Source: Prevotella sp. (lineage in GTDB: Bacteria; Bacteroidota; Bacteroidia; Bacteroidales; Bacteroidaceae). From it: a DNA stretch of 64,000 bases. This document shows positions 51,836-60,134 of the stretch, one piece after another. Positions within the stretch are counted from its first letter, which is position 1. The number at the start of each line of letters is the position of its first letter. The notes under the pieces are model-generated. The model did no database searches. It was not told the origin of the DNA and was given only the letters and a program-made list of their open reading frames with translations. The stretch covers positions 124,001 to 188,000 of the forward strand of contig JAGAPR010000004.1 in the NCBI GenBank assembly GCA_017623155.1, written 5' to 3'. The position numbers were made by a program, and so were the translations under genes.

Positions 51836-52666
51836 TTATCGTATAAATATATAACGAATGTCTTTATGAATTATTGCGAACTTTATAGAGTATATAAACA
51901 TATACAGAACTGTGATTAAGTAAACAGCAATCCCTTTCCTTCTCATAAGGATAAGAAACGAATGGCGAAGATCTTTAAATCTTGCTTTTTTCTTGCTAAA
52001 CTCTTCTCCACGTTGATAGAAGTTCAGAGTATGGTGCATGTGATAGTCAATGACAACCAACGATTGGTGTGATGCATCGTACTTAGACATGAAATCATTA
52101 TCGGTAAAGTAGAATTTTATATTTTCGTCATATCCTTCAAAATCGTGCTTTAGGTATCGTGCTCTTATAATCATTCCACTGTTGATGGCCGTTGTGTTCT
52201 TGGTTGTCATGATACCGGGTTTCACTGATTTGAAGTAATGGCCTTTGAAAAGGTACATATAAGCCGGACTTACGATATTGTCGCTTGTATGCACAATTGG
52301 TAGAAACAAGTCAATATCGTCGTGCTTGAGTATTGCGGTTGTGGCTTTTTCAAAAAACTGATTATCAAATTCCGAGTCATCATCGAGAATTACAAGACAT
52401 TCATTATTCTGTAGCTCTTTAATTGTCAGGTTGTATATTCTCGATAGTGGCATGTTTTCACCATTATTGTGTCTGTATATGGTGTTGATACCGTTTAGTT
52501 TGTTGCTCAGCGTATTTCTTTGGCTATCGTTGAACGGCATAGGTGAGTTGTCCCAGACGATAATTCTGAGTGTATTTTTTATTTCCGTTGTCAGCCGTGA
52601 GAGACTGTTGATTGTGGAAGAATCTTCCGGATTTTTATTATATAGTACTATTGTTATAAGGTACAT
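51836..52666 (-). CDS. glycosyltransferase family 2
   Basis: The 276-residue GT-A type protein has MYLITIVLYNKNPEDSSTIN at the start, a nucleotide-binding IIVWDNSPMP segment, the metal-binding VILDDDSEFD near 93 and a hydrophobic C-terminal stretch (VYLITVLYMFIYSIKFAII) that may anchor it to the membrane. It resembles rhamnosyltransferase-type GT2 enzymes in layout, but the sugar cannot be assigned. It overlaps the Wzy gene by 13 bases. Confidence 0.82.
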   Translation of the reverse strand: MYLITIVLYNKNPEDSSTINSLSRLTTEIKNTLRIIVWDNSPMPFNDSQRNTLSNKLNGINTIYRHNNGENMPLSRIYNLTIKELQNNECLVILDDDSEFDNQFFEKATTAILKHDDIDLFLPIVHTSDNIVSPAYMYLFKGHYFKSVKPGIMTTKNTTAINSGMIIRARYLKHDFEGYDENIKFYFTDNDFMSKYDASHQSLVVIDYHMHHTLNFYQRGEEFSKKKARFKDLRHSFLILMRRKGIAVYLITVLYMFIYSIKFAIIHKDIRYIFIR

Positions 52667-53853
52667 GTATCAGTTTTTTTGTTTATAATGAATTTAGTAT
52701 GGCAGATAATGAGCATCAGCAGGGTTTGTATGATGGCTGATATTGCTTGAAAAAAATTCTCATCGAAGAACTGAGTTATTAGCATTGTGAATATAAATGC
52801 GTAGAGATACTTCATTATATTGAAGCCGGTTTTGGCATATTTGTATATCACTCCTATTATAGCACCCTCTATTACGGCAAAAACAAAAATGCCGGGTAGT
52901 CCGAAATCTTGATAGAAAGGAGCCATACATGTATAAACGTTGGTAGGTAATGGCACATAAACAAAATCTTGTATGGTGGTGACAACATTTACATCAAATC
53001 CGAGACCGTGCAATATATTATAGAAAGGTCGCAATGTAATCTCTCCCCATTGTGCTGTTGAACATGGTGTAAGATATCCAAATGCAATAACGGATGATAC
53101 TATATATATTATAAGTAGTGATGTAATAGTGTCAGAATCGGTTTCCGGACCATCTCCGGAACTTCGCATTACATACATAATCGGCACCATTGCAATGAGG
53201 AAAAGTGCGAAAAAGAAGATAGGTTTTAGTGAAATTTTTTTGTTGGAGTACAGTATATATAGTCCGGAGAAGATATATGTAAGTAGCGTCGTCTTAGACA
53301 TTGTGGCCACAAAGAACAGGAAACAGAGCATAATAATCATTGAAAGCCGCCACTTTCTGATTTTTAATCTGTCGAGTTCCAATATAAGCAACACGTTTAT
53401 GATGTATACAAAGTATTTCACCACGCCTAATTGATTTTCCTCCGGATCAATTGCTTGCTCTCTAAGCGACATCATAAGTTCTTCGGGCGAAGCCATCATC
53501 ATGGCGTGTTGGATGGCTTTGTATACGGCAAGTGGCACAAGAATAATTGCTAATCCTGTAAGAATATCAATGTTTTTTTCACATGCTTGCCATTGGCTGT
53601 GTTTATAAGCGGGAGTAATTTTGAATGTGATGAATGATGCGGCGCATAGACCTGTTACCCAAAGCAGTAGCCCGTTGAGAAAATCGGGAACCATGGCGTA
53701 GAGTTCTTTTCGTGCGAATATGTAAATAAAGAGTATCACACCCCACACAATAGGTGTTATGGCCCACGGTGCCATAATCTCATATCTTTTCAAAAGCGAT
53801 AAGAGTACTATTGCAGCAAATAGCGTTATTAATATTATAATGTATGTAAGCAT
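52654..53853 (-). CDS. polysaccharide repeat-unit polymerase, Wzy-like
   Basis: The 399-residue protein is almost entirely membrane-spanning (about 11-12 hydrophobic segments). It has a larger external loop around PCSTAQWGEITLRPFYNILH and ends in a short cytoplasmic tail. Oligosaccharide repeat polymerases show this topology and almost no sequence conservation, so the call rests on topology plus position between flippase and glycosyltransferases. It would polymerise lipid-linked repeat units in the periplasm. Confidence 0.75.
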   Translation of the reverse strand: MLTYIIILITLFAAIVLLSLLKRYEIMAPWAITPIVWGVILFIYIFARKELYAMVPDFLNGLLLWVTGLCAASFITFKITPAYKHSQWQACEKNIDILTGLAIILVPLAVYKAIQHAMMMASPEELMMSLREQAIDPEENQLGVVKYFVYIINVLLILELDRLKIRKWRLSMIIMLCFLFFVATMSKTTLLTYIFSGLYILYSNKKISLKPIFFFALFLIAMVPIMYVMRSSGDGPETDSDTITSLLIIYIVSSVIAFGYLTPCSTAQWGEITLRPFYNILHGLGFDVNVVTTIQDFVYVPLPTNVYTCMAPFYQDFGLPGIFVFAVIEGAIIGVIYKYAKTGFNIMKYLYAFIFTMLITQFFDENFFQAISAIIQTLLMLIICHTKFIINKKTDTCTL

Positions 53854-53879
53854 AATATTCTATCTTGTTTCTTTTATCT

Positions 53880-55217
53880 TTATGTGTTCCATATTCCGGT
53901 TGCAGTAGAATTTGCTAATTTGCTGAATTGTATCCTGTTACATATTGCGCAAAGCATATTTACGGCAATAAGAGACCATACAATTCCCTGTAATCCATGC
54001 ATTTTTCCGAAGTAAATAGCTGTTGGTATATATATAATGGCTTCAAAGCAAGTAATAATTGTTATCAGTTTTATTTTCCCTATGCCAAACAATATATTTG
54101 AATAGCATGTACTGTAAATGAGCACTGCAATGTAAATGGCCATACTTACAGATAATGACAACTCTATTTGAATGGATTTACCAACCCATACAGAGTAAAA
54201 GAGGTCAGCCAAAGTAACCATTATAACCAATACTCCGGCAAGTGCATACATTATATTCCGCATTTTTCTCATGGTTGTGTTTATCCATTTCCAATCGTTT
54301 TTTGTATATGCGTCTGTTGTTGCAGACCACAGAGGTGCCGATATTATCGTGAAAACCATTATTAGAATACTGAAATACTTGTATGCAATCTGGTAAGAAG
54401 TGACTTCTGTCGGAGATATAATATTGCTTATGAGTAGATTGGATGAGGCAAAAATCACTAATCCGGCAATTTGTACGAGGAAGAATTTTACACCCAAAGC
54501 AAATAAGCCTTTTATTTCCTTGATGCAGAAAAGACTTATTCTTGGACTGAGGTATTTATATCGGTTGAACGTAATAGGGTAGGATATGAGATATACAATA
54601 AGTGGTGATGCCGTGTATATAACGGCTACGGTGAAGAAAGAGTGAATGCCAATAAGTGATAGAATATATATCGCAAATAATGATATTGTCTGTCCGCCAA
54701 CCACTAACAGATTATTAACAGCCGGCATCTGAAGACCTAAATAAACATTTCCTATGAACTTGAAAATAAAAGTTGCTCCAACTAATGATACCGATACGAT
54801 AAGAATACCGTTAAGATTTGGTATAATAATTGGTGATATATTGAGCAATGAATAACAGTCTATTGTCTGTATGGCAGTGATGAAAAGTATTATAATAGGC
54901 ATCACAATGGCAAACATTCCGACAAATGTTGTGCTTACAAGTATTCTCGCTCTTTCGTTTTCTTTGCGTGCAACAGCTTCTGCAAGTCTGTTTCGCAGTC
55001 CGTTGCCCAATCCTATGTCAAATTGGTCTATCCATATTAATATGGAACTTATGGTAAGCCAAATACCGTATTCATACTTGCTCAGGCAATTCAATGTTAT
55101 GGGTACGAGCAAGAATTGTATAATGCAACTCCATCCTTTTATTAATATAGAGGCTGCAATATTCTTTTTAATTAATGATGTACGTGGGTCTCCTTTAAAT
55201 ATCTTTTCTATAAACAT
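53880..55217 (-). CDS. polysaccharide flippase, Wzx-like (MATE/MVF fold)
   Basis: The 445-residue protein has about 12-14 hydrophobic segments. The N-terminus SLIKKNIAASILIKGWSCII then FLLVPITLNCLSKYEYGIWL is typical of polysaccharide biosynthesis flippases, and FDIGLGNGLRNRLAEAVARK forms the first cytoplasmic loop. It moves undecaprenyl-linked repeat units across the inner membrane. It overlaps the chain-length gene by 23 bases. Its sequence is strongly AT-rich compared with the housekeeping genes. Confidence 0.88.
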   Translation of the reverse strand: MFIEKIFKGDPRTSLIKKNIAASILIKGWSCIIQFLLVPITLNCLSKYEYGIWLTISSILIWIDQFDIGLGNGLRNRLAEAVARKENERARILVSTTFVGMFAIVMPIIILFITAIQTIDCYSLLNISPIIIPNLNGILIVSVSLVGATFIFKFIGNVYLGLQMPAVNNLLVVGGQTISLFAIYILSLIGIHSFFTVAVIYTASPLIVYLISYPITFNRYKYLSPRISLFCIKEIKGLFALGVKFFLVQIAGLVIFASSNLLISNIISPTEVTSYQIAYKYFSILIMVFTIISAPLWSATTDAYTKNDWKWINTTMRKMRNIMYALAGVLVIMVTLADLFYSVWVGKSIQIELSLSVSMAIYIAVLIYSTCYSNILFGIGKIKLITIITCFEAIIYIPTAIYFGKMHGLQGIVWSLIAVNMLCAICNRIQFSKLANSTATGIWNT

Positions 55218-56235
55218 AGATAGATGTGCCTATAAAAGTAATGAAAACCCACATGGCTACGAATATCATTCTCTTGGGGCCGGCCGGTTTTATTGGCACC
55301 GTTGCCGATTGCAGAGTGGTGAAAGCGGGTGTGCGTTCTTGTAATTTGGCCTGTGCCAGTTGTACCTGTTGGGTTGTCATTTGGTAGGCATTGTATTTCA
55401 GTTGCATTTCGTTTTCTAATTCTTCAACCTTTGATTTGACGCTTTGTAGTATGACATCATCATTGGCATCGGCGAAAGTCGCATATATTCTTTGGGCTTT
55501 TATATATTGTTTTTTTGCTTCTGCGCATAGTTTCTGCGCCTGTTTGAGGTCATTTTCAGCTTTGTTTGTTCTGTATTTTATGATGAACTCCTGTAATCTC
55601 AATTTTGCAGAGTCTGCAATAGTGGCGCATATTAGTGGGTCTTGGTCTGTAACTGTGATTGTTATTACGTCTGTTTTTTTGTCTACACTGCTTTGTATAT
55701 TGTGTTCAATCATTTTTGTTATATCGGTCTGTTTTTTTGTAAGTCTGAACGGATCGACCGTATTCTGTGTTTTATTTCCGTGTTCATCGTCTTTATCAAA
55801 AAGTCCGGTAATCATGCCTATGATATTATCCCACCATGCGTATTGTTGGTGATTGGAAAGATAGTCATAATATGTTGTTTCAATTTTGCCGTCTTTTGTT
55901 TTTACGTTTACATTGAACATGCCGGTTGTGTAGTCGACAGATTCTATTACATCGGGGTAAAATTCGGGCGTGATAGCGTCTTGGTTATTAAGGTTTGGCA
56001 TGCTGAAGCCAAGGTTTGAAGCCAAGCTGCCGAGTGCACCGAGATTGGATGTTGTAGATTCCGGTGCCAACTTTACCGAGCATTTATAATATCTCGGCAT
56101 GCACATTACTATAAATGCGCTCACTACAAAGGCTATGCCCATGTTTATGGCGAGCCTTTTTTTTATTTTAAGCAGGTTATTGTAAATCTTCCTTATGTCT
56201 ATTTCTCTTAGTCGGATTCCTTTATTATCTTCCAT
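55195..56235 (-). CDS. chain-length determinant protein, Wzz-like
   Basis: The 346-residue protein has an N-terminal membrane helix (about 33-50, INMGIAFVVSAFIVMCMPRY). A long periplasmic region contains coiled-coil stretches near 205-290 (NDLKQAQKLCAEAKKQYIKA). A proline-rich PIKPAGPKRMIFVAMWVF precedes and enters the C-terminal helix. There is no cytoplasmic kinase domain. It controls polysaccharide chain length with the polymerase and export protein. It lies 22 bases after the export gene. Confidence 0.9.
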   Translation of the reverse strand: MEDNKGIRLREIDIRKIYNNLLKIKKRLAINMGIAFVVSAFIVMCMPRYYKCSVKLAPESTTSNLGALGSLASNLGFSMPNLNNQDAITPEFYPDVIESVDYTTGMFNVNVKTKDGKIETTYYDYLSNHQQYAWWDNIIGMITGLFDKDDEHGNKTQNTVDPFRLTKKQTDITKMIEHNIQSSVDKKTDVITITVTDQDPLICATIADSAKLRLQEFIIKYRTNKAENDLKQAQKLCAEAKKQYIKAQRIYATFADANDDVILQSVKSKVEELENEMQLKYNAYQMTTQQVQLAQAKLQERTPAFTTLQSATVPIKPAGPKRMIFVAMWVFITFIGTSIYVYRKDI

Positions 56236-56257
56236 TGTTGCCTTTATATTTAGGTCG

Positions 56258-58801
56258 TTATTTCACCAAGTTGGCGATTGTCGCTATCATTGTTGCTATT
56301 GAAGCCGTGCTGGAGCCGATGGCCACCATTTCGGCGACAGACATCTTTTGTGCCTTTGGCTTTGTGGGGACGATGATTTCGCAGCCCGGCATCGGTTTTG
56401 TCTTGTAGCCCACGCGTGCTTTTGTTCCGTTCATGTATACTATGAATGTGCGGCTTTTCTTGGCTCTGTTGCCCCATCCGCCGGCTTGGTCTACGTAGTA
56501 GTTCACGCCTTTGCCCTCCTTGTAGGCCACGGTGGTGGGCGACATTACGTCGCCGCTCACTTTCACCGTACTTGAAAATTCGGGCACGATGAGGCGGTCG
56601 CCCTCGCGCATTATCACGTCGTAGTCGCTGCCGGGGTTATCCATTGCCTTGTCGAGGTCTATCGCCACGTAATATGTTTCGCCGAAGTCGAGCTTCTTGG
56701 TGTCAAGAGTGTCTTTTTCTCCGCTTTGTGCGAGAAGCATCTTTCTCACGTCTTCCATCTTCAGTCTTTCTTCCGGCGTGATGGTTCTTTCGAGTCGCGC
56801 GCCTTTCACGTAGGCTGTCTTTGTGAAGCCGCCGGCCTGCTTTATGATTTCGCTTATTCGCTGACTCTTCTTTTCGAGCGTGTATGTTCCGCTGTAAAGC
56901 ACCTCGCCTTCTACTTTCACGTTCTGTTGTTTTGAGTATCCGGGACTTGTGCGCACATACACTTCATCGTACGGACGCAATATAAATCCCTGTTCGCCGT
57001 CTATCACGAACCCGTCTTTTATTGCGAACGAGAATGTTCTCGCTATCGTGTCGGATGATGTCGTCGCGCTCGGGTCGCTTATTCTCCGCGCCACGTCGAC
57101 TTTCATTATCGACGCCGCGTCGTTCAGTCCGCCGGCTTGCAGAATGAGGTCTTCTATCGTTTCGTTGTCTGCATATTTGTATACACCGGGGTAAATCACC
57201 TCGCCGTGTATCGTGAGTGTTTGTTCTTCGAGCAGTTCTTTCTTGCTCGGGATGTAAAGCACGTCTTCGTTGCGTAGCGGGATGTCGGCCGACTTACCGC
57301 TCATTATGCCTGCCACGTCAACCGAGAGCACTTCGAGTGTGCGGTCGGGCTTCATGCGGTGCATCACGGCACGGGCCGTGAAAGCGTCTTCCGTCACTCC
57401 TTCGGCACTCTCGATGAGCGAGCGCACGGAGTTGATGTCGCCGCCCACCTGATACATTCCCGGACGGAACACGGCTCCTTTTATCTCTGCCATGTTGGAG
57501 TATCTCGGCAGTATGGAGTCTACGCTCAGCGAGTCTTCGTCGTCGAGGCGGAATGAGTTCATGTCAAATTCGCCCACATTGTATACAGAGTATTGCGTGC
57601 CGGCTTTTCTGATGAGTCTGATGGATTTCTTGTATGCGTCGCCGGTGAAGCCTCCCGAGTATTTGAGCAGCGTGCCCACGCTCTCGCTCTTCTTCATTTC
57701 GTAGAACATCGGGCGTTTTACTTTACCCGTGATGTTCACCAAGCAATCGTATGGACCCACTACAATAACATCGTTGTCTGTCAGTCTGACGTTGCCTTTG
57801 AGGTTTCCGTTCAGTATGTAGTCGTATATGTCGACCGTGGTGACGAGCCGGTTGTTGCGGTAAACCTTGATGTTACGCAGCGTTCCGATGTCGTTTATTC
57901 CGCCGGCCATATACAGCGCGTGGAATACCGTGGCGAATGCCGACAGTGTGTATGTGCCCGGTGTGGTCACCTCGCCCATCACGTTGACGGATATTGTGCG
58001 CGTCTGTCCCACGGTGAGTGTTATTTTCGAGCTGCTGTATCTTGTTCCGAGTGTCGAGCGCAGTCGGGCGTTGGCCTGCTCCACGGTCAGTCCGCTCACG
58101 TTCACGGGGCCGTAGTCTTCTATCACCACCATGCCGTCGGGGGTCACCGTACTCTCGATTGTCTTCTGCGAGGCGCCGTATATGTCGATGAACACGGCGT
58201 CGCCCGGACCGAGCCGGTAGTTTTGCGGCGTGGCAATGTTCATGTTCGGCTCGAATGTCAGGTCTTTGTTGTTGAATATGTCGCGGCCGAACACCTTGCG
58301 CTTGTTCTTGTCTTTGTCCTTTTCTTTCATCATCATCTCGAGATACTTCTGGTCGTATATCTCGTCGGAGTCGGGCATGAATGTGCTCAGTTCGCGCTGC
58401 ATGAGCAGATAGTCTTTGTCGTCTTCGTCGAACGTGTGTGTGATCTGCGGCTTTATCTTGCCGTCTTTCACTCTGTATTTCGATACGTTTCTGTCCTTGT
58501 CTTTTTTCTTGTCGCCGTTGTTTTTTCTCGTGCGGTCTTCCTTGCCCGGGGTGGTTGTCAGATTTTTTGCGCCGAGAGCTTCCTTGCCGGTCTCTTTCTC
58601 GTATTTCTTTTTCACGCGGCGTATCTGGTCTATCGTCACACCTTTCTGTATCAGTTGTGTCACTATCTGCGATTGCGACGTTCCTTTCTGGTGCTCTTCT
58701 ATAACGTATTCCATTACGGCATTATCGGTCATTGACGACTGTGCGAGCGACGCTGTCACAGATGCCAGCATCATGAAAACGGAGAGTATATATTTTTTCA
58801 T
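56258..58801 (-). CDS. polysaccharide export outer-membrane protein, Wza-like with multiple SLBB domains
   Basis: I chose the ATG at 58801 (847 residues) because MKKYILSVFMMLASVTASLA is a signal peptide. The longer frame starts within the promoter. Order: signal, a helical charged region (to ~150), a poly_export domain (LGPGDAVFIDIYGASQKTIE near 195), then about six SLBB repeats (VNVMGEVTTPGTYTLSAFAT, VNITGKVKRPMFYEMKK, IHGEVIYPGVYKYADNE, VEGEVLYSGTYTLEKKSQ, VSGDVMSPTTVAYKEG). A C-terminal hydrophobic segment (VAEMVAIGSSTASIATMIAT-like) follows. It forms the export channel. It heads the operon running to 48118. Confidence 0.9.
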   Translation of the reverse strand: MKKYILSVFMMLASVTASLAQSSMTDNAVMEYVIEEHQKGTSQSQIVTQLIQKGVTIDQIRRVKKKYEKETGKEALGAKNLTTTPGKEDRTRKNNGDKKKDKDRNVSKYRVKDGKIKPQITHTFDEDDKDYLLMQRELSTFMPDSDEIYDQKYLEMMMKEKDKDKNKRKVFGRDIFNNKDLTFEPNMNIATPQNYRLGPGDAVFIDIYGASQKTIESTVTPDGMVVIEDYGPVNVSGLTVEQANARLRSTLGTRYSSSKITLTVGQTRTISVNVMGEVTTPGTYTLSAFATVFHALYMAGGINDIGTLRNIKVYRNNRLVTTVDIYDYILNGNLKGNVRLTDNDVIVVGPYDCLVNITGKVKRPMFYEMKKSESVGTLLKYSGGFTGDAYKKSIRLIRKAGTQYSVYNVGEFDMNSFRLDDEDSLSVDSILPRYSNMAEIKGAVFRPGMYQVGGDINSVRSLIESAEGVTEDAFTARAVMHRMKPDRTLEVLSVDVAGIMSGKSADIPLRNEDVLYIPSKKELLEEQTLTIHGEVIYPGVYKYADNETIEDLILQAGGLNDAASIMKVDVARRISDPSATTSSDTIARTFSFAIKDGFVIDGEQGFILRPYDEVYVRTSPGYSKQQNVKVEGEVLYSGTYTLEKKSQRISEIIKQAGGFTKTAYVKGARLERTITPEERLKMEDVRKMLLAQSGEKDTLDTKKLDFGETYYVAIDLDKAMDNPGSDYDVIMREGDRLIVPEFSSTVKVSGDVMSPTTVAYKEGKGVNYYVDQAGGWGNRAKKSRTFIVYMNGTKARVGYKTKPMPGCEIIVPTKPKAQKMSVAEMVAIGSSTASIATMIATIANLVK

Positions 58802-58870
58802 TTTATATTTTAGGTATTTAGAAAAAGCGTATATATCTATAAGAATAACTGTATTTTCGTGAAATTGTTG

Positions 58871-58878
58871 CAAAGATA
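58871..58878 (-). promoter_or_regulatory. -7 box of the polysaccharide operon
   Basis: On the minus strand this reads TATCTTTG followed by C, 69 bases upstream of the chosen wza-like ATG. I see no invertible inverted-repeat pair around it and no upxY-like antiterminator gene next to it. Confidence 0.6.
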
Positions 58879-58975
58879 CGCAAATAATTTAAATAAACGG
58901 AAGCGGTATGGAATAAAATGGCTGTCTTTGAAAAACTTTCGGCCCTATTATTGTTTCAAGGCATCGGTTGGCCCG

Positions 58976-59010
58976 TGTAGTAGGAAAGGGTATGAATAAT
59001 GCAGGTTAAC
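58976..59010 (+). repeat. element S, 3' terminal fragment (copy 3)
   Basis: GTAGTAGGAAAGGGTATGAA followed by TAATGCAGGTTAA matches the right end of the two full S copies. The left part is absent or too diverged, although GCATCGGTTGGCCCGT just before it may be a remnant of the inner stem. Its terminal GTTAA is also the first bases of repeat R copy F. The rest of 58879-58975 is AT-rich without a recognised feature. Confidence 0.7.
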
Positions 59011-59479
59011 ATTTCGGTTTAGTGTTTAACTAAAAATATGTAAACAGGAAGTAAAAAGCTATGACAAAAGATTTTCGCGAAGTAGGTTTTGTTAACTTAA
59101 AACATTTAACCTTTAAGGCTGTTATTTAATATTTGTAAACAGTCAGATGTCGGTCTTTTCTCCTTTTAGTACATTTTTGCCTTGCAATAAGGCCGTAATT
59201 GCACTGCGTTTACGGCCTAACGGGAGTGCAATTAGGCCGTAATTGGAATGCAATTACGGCCTTATTGGAAAACAAGACGATTTTCAAGGCAATGAAAAAC
59301 GGCAAAAATATCTATAATCATTTGGTATACAATATTTTACGTAAAGTGCTCCGTAATTCGCTTATTTGCGAGCTCGAGAACTTTTTTTCAGACGACGGGC
59401 ATTCTCAGCGACGTTAACATAATAAATATTGACAGTTTATTTATGTTTGTTTAACAAAAAAGCGTGTAGTGTGTTAAAT
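59005..59479 (+). repeat. repeat family R, copy F
   Basis: This is a full-length R element: GTTAACATTTCGG start, TTTAACTAAAAATATGTAAA, GTAGGTTTTGTTAACTTAAA, four GGCC units, GTAAAGTGCTCCGTAATTCG, GCGAGCTCGAGAACTTTTTT, GACGACGGGCATTCTC, and the end TATGTTTGTTTAAC. It sits between the polysaccharide operon (minus) and tmRNA (plus), upstream of both. Bases 59480-59597 up to the tmRNA promoter hold only AT-rich sequence. A 72-codon ATG frame inside the repeat is not conserved in other copies. Confidence 0.9.
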
Positions 59480-59597
59480 TGGATGTGTTAGATGGAAGAT
59501 GTTAGAATGGATTTGTCTGATAAGCCCGGTTTTTGTATTTTCGGCTGGATTGCGTTAAATAAATCAAATAAGAAACGGATTTATGGCATAAAATAGC

Positions 59598-59605
59598 TAT
59601 CTTTG
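59598..59605 (+). promoter_or_regulatory. -7 box of the tmRNA gene
   Basis: TATCTTTG followed by C lies 35 bases upstream of the mature tmRNA 5' end. Confidence 0.65.
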
Positions 59606-59640
59606 CAAAAGTTTCCGGTGGGAAACATACATATCATCAT

Positions 59641-60038
59641 GGGGTTGACTGGATTTGACAGCGGGCTGAGATGGTACGTAAGCATGCGGAGTGACGACTG
59701 TATACTCCATAATACATTCGGTCAAAAATTTATCTGGCGAAAACAAATATGCTCTCGCTGCCTAATCGAAGCACAGTAGATTATCGGCTTTATCCCACTA
59801 CAAGGTAGAGGGACGAGACATCGCTCAAAAGCTGTTGTTCCGAAGCTCTTTGATCAAGCGGTGCAGTTAAATCGGAAATAGCCCCGTTGTGCCCCGCCGG
59901 CGTGGTGAAAATTCAGGGGATAAGGCCGTGATTGGTGGTCCGGGTCTTGCCACGGCACGAAAACCGAAGTCCGGAATAAGCATGTAGAAAGCGTATGGTT
60001 TCCCTGTTTGGACGAGGGTTCGACTCCCTCCAGCTCCA
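59641..60038 (+). ncRNA. ssrA: transfer-messenger RNA
   Basis: The 398-base RNA has the tRNA-like ends GGGGTTGACTGGATTTGACA at the 5' side and TTCGACTCCCTCCAGCTCCA at the 3' side. The acceptor stem GGGGTTG/CAGCTCC and the T arm GAGGG-TTCGACT-CCCTC both form. The resume frame at 59736-59765 encodes GENKYALAA followed by TAA, so the full tag is (A)GENKYALAA. It rescues ribosomes stalled on broken mRNAs and marks the products for proteolysis. CCA is not fully encoded (ends CCA at the discriminator region, then CT). Confidence 0.97.
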
Positions 60039-60051
60039 CTCTTAAAAGTAA

Positions 60052-60134
60052 AAAGGTAAAAAAGTAAAAAGGTAAAAAAGACTGTATCAGAATTCTGAGC
60101 GCAGCCTTTTTTACCTTTTTACTTTTTTACCTTT
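60052..60134. terminator. bidirectional terminator between tmRNA and the DUF5106 gene
   Basis: A perfect 29-bp inverted repeat (60052-60080 and 60106-60134) is separated by a 25-base loop. The arms consist of units like AAAGGTAAAAAAGTAAAAAGG, so they provide their own A- or T-rich tracts in both directions. The stop codon of the convergent gene overlaps the right arm by two bases. Confidence 0.82.

Noticed and set aside
58802..59000. Invertible promoter or UpxY/UpxZ-type control of the polysaccharide operon
   Set aside because: No pair of inverted repeats flanks the -7 box, no NusG-like antiterminator gene precedes the export gene, and no invertase is nearby.
59199..59417. Plus-strand frame of 72 codons
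   Set aside because: It lies inside repeat R copy F. Corresponding positions in copies B-E carry stops or frameshifts.
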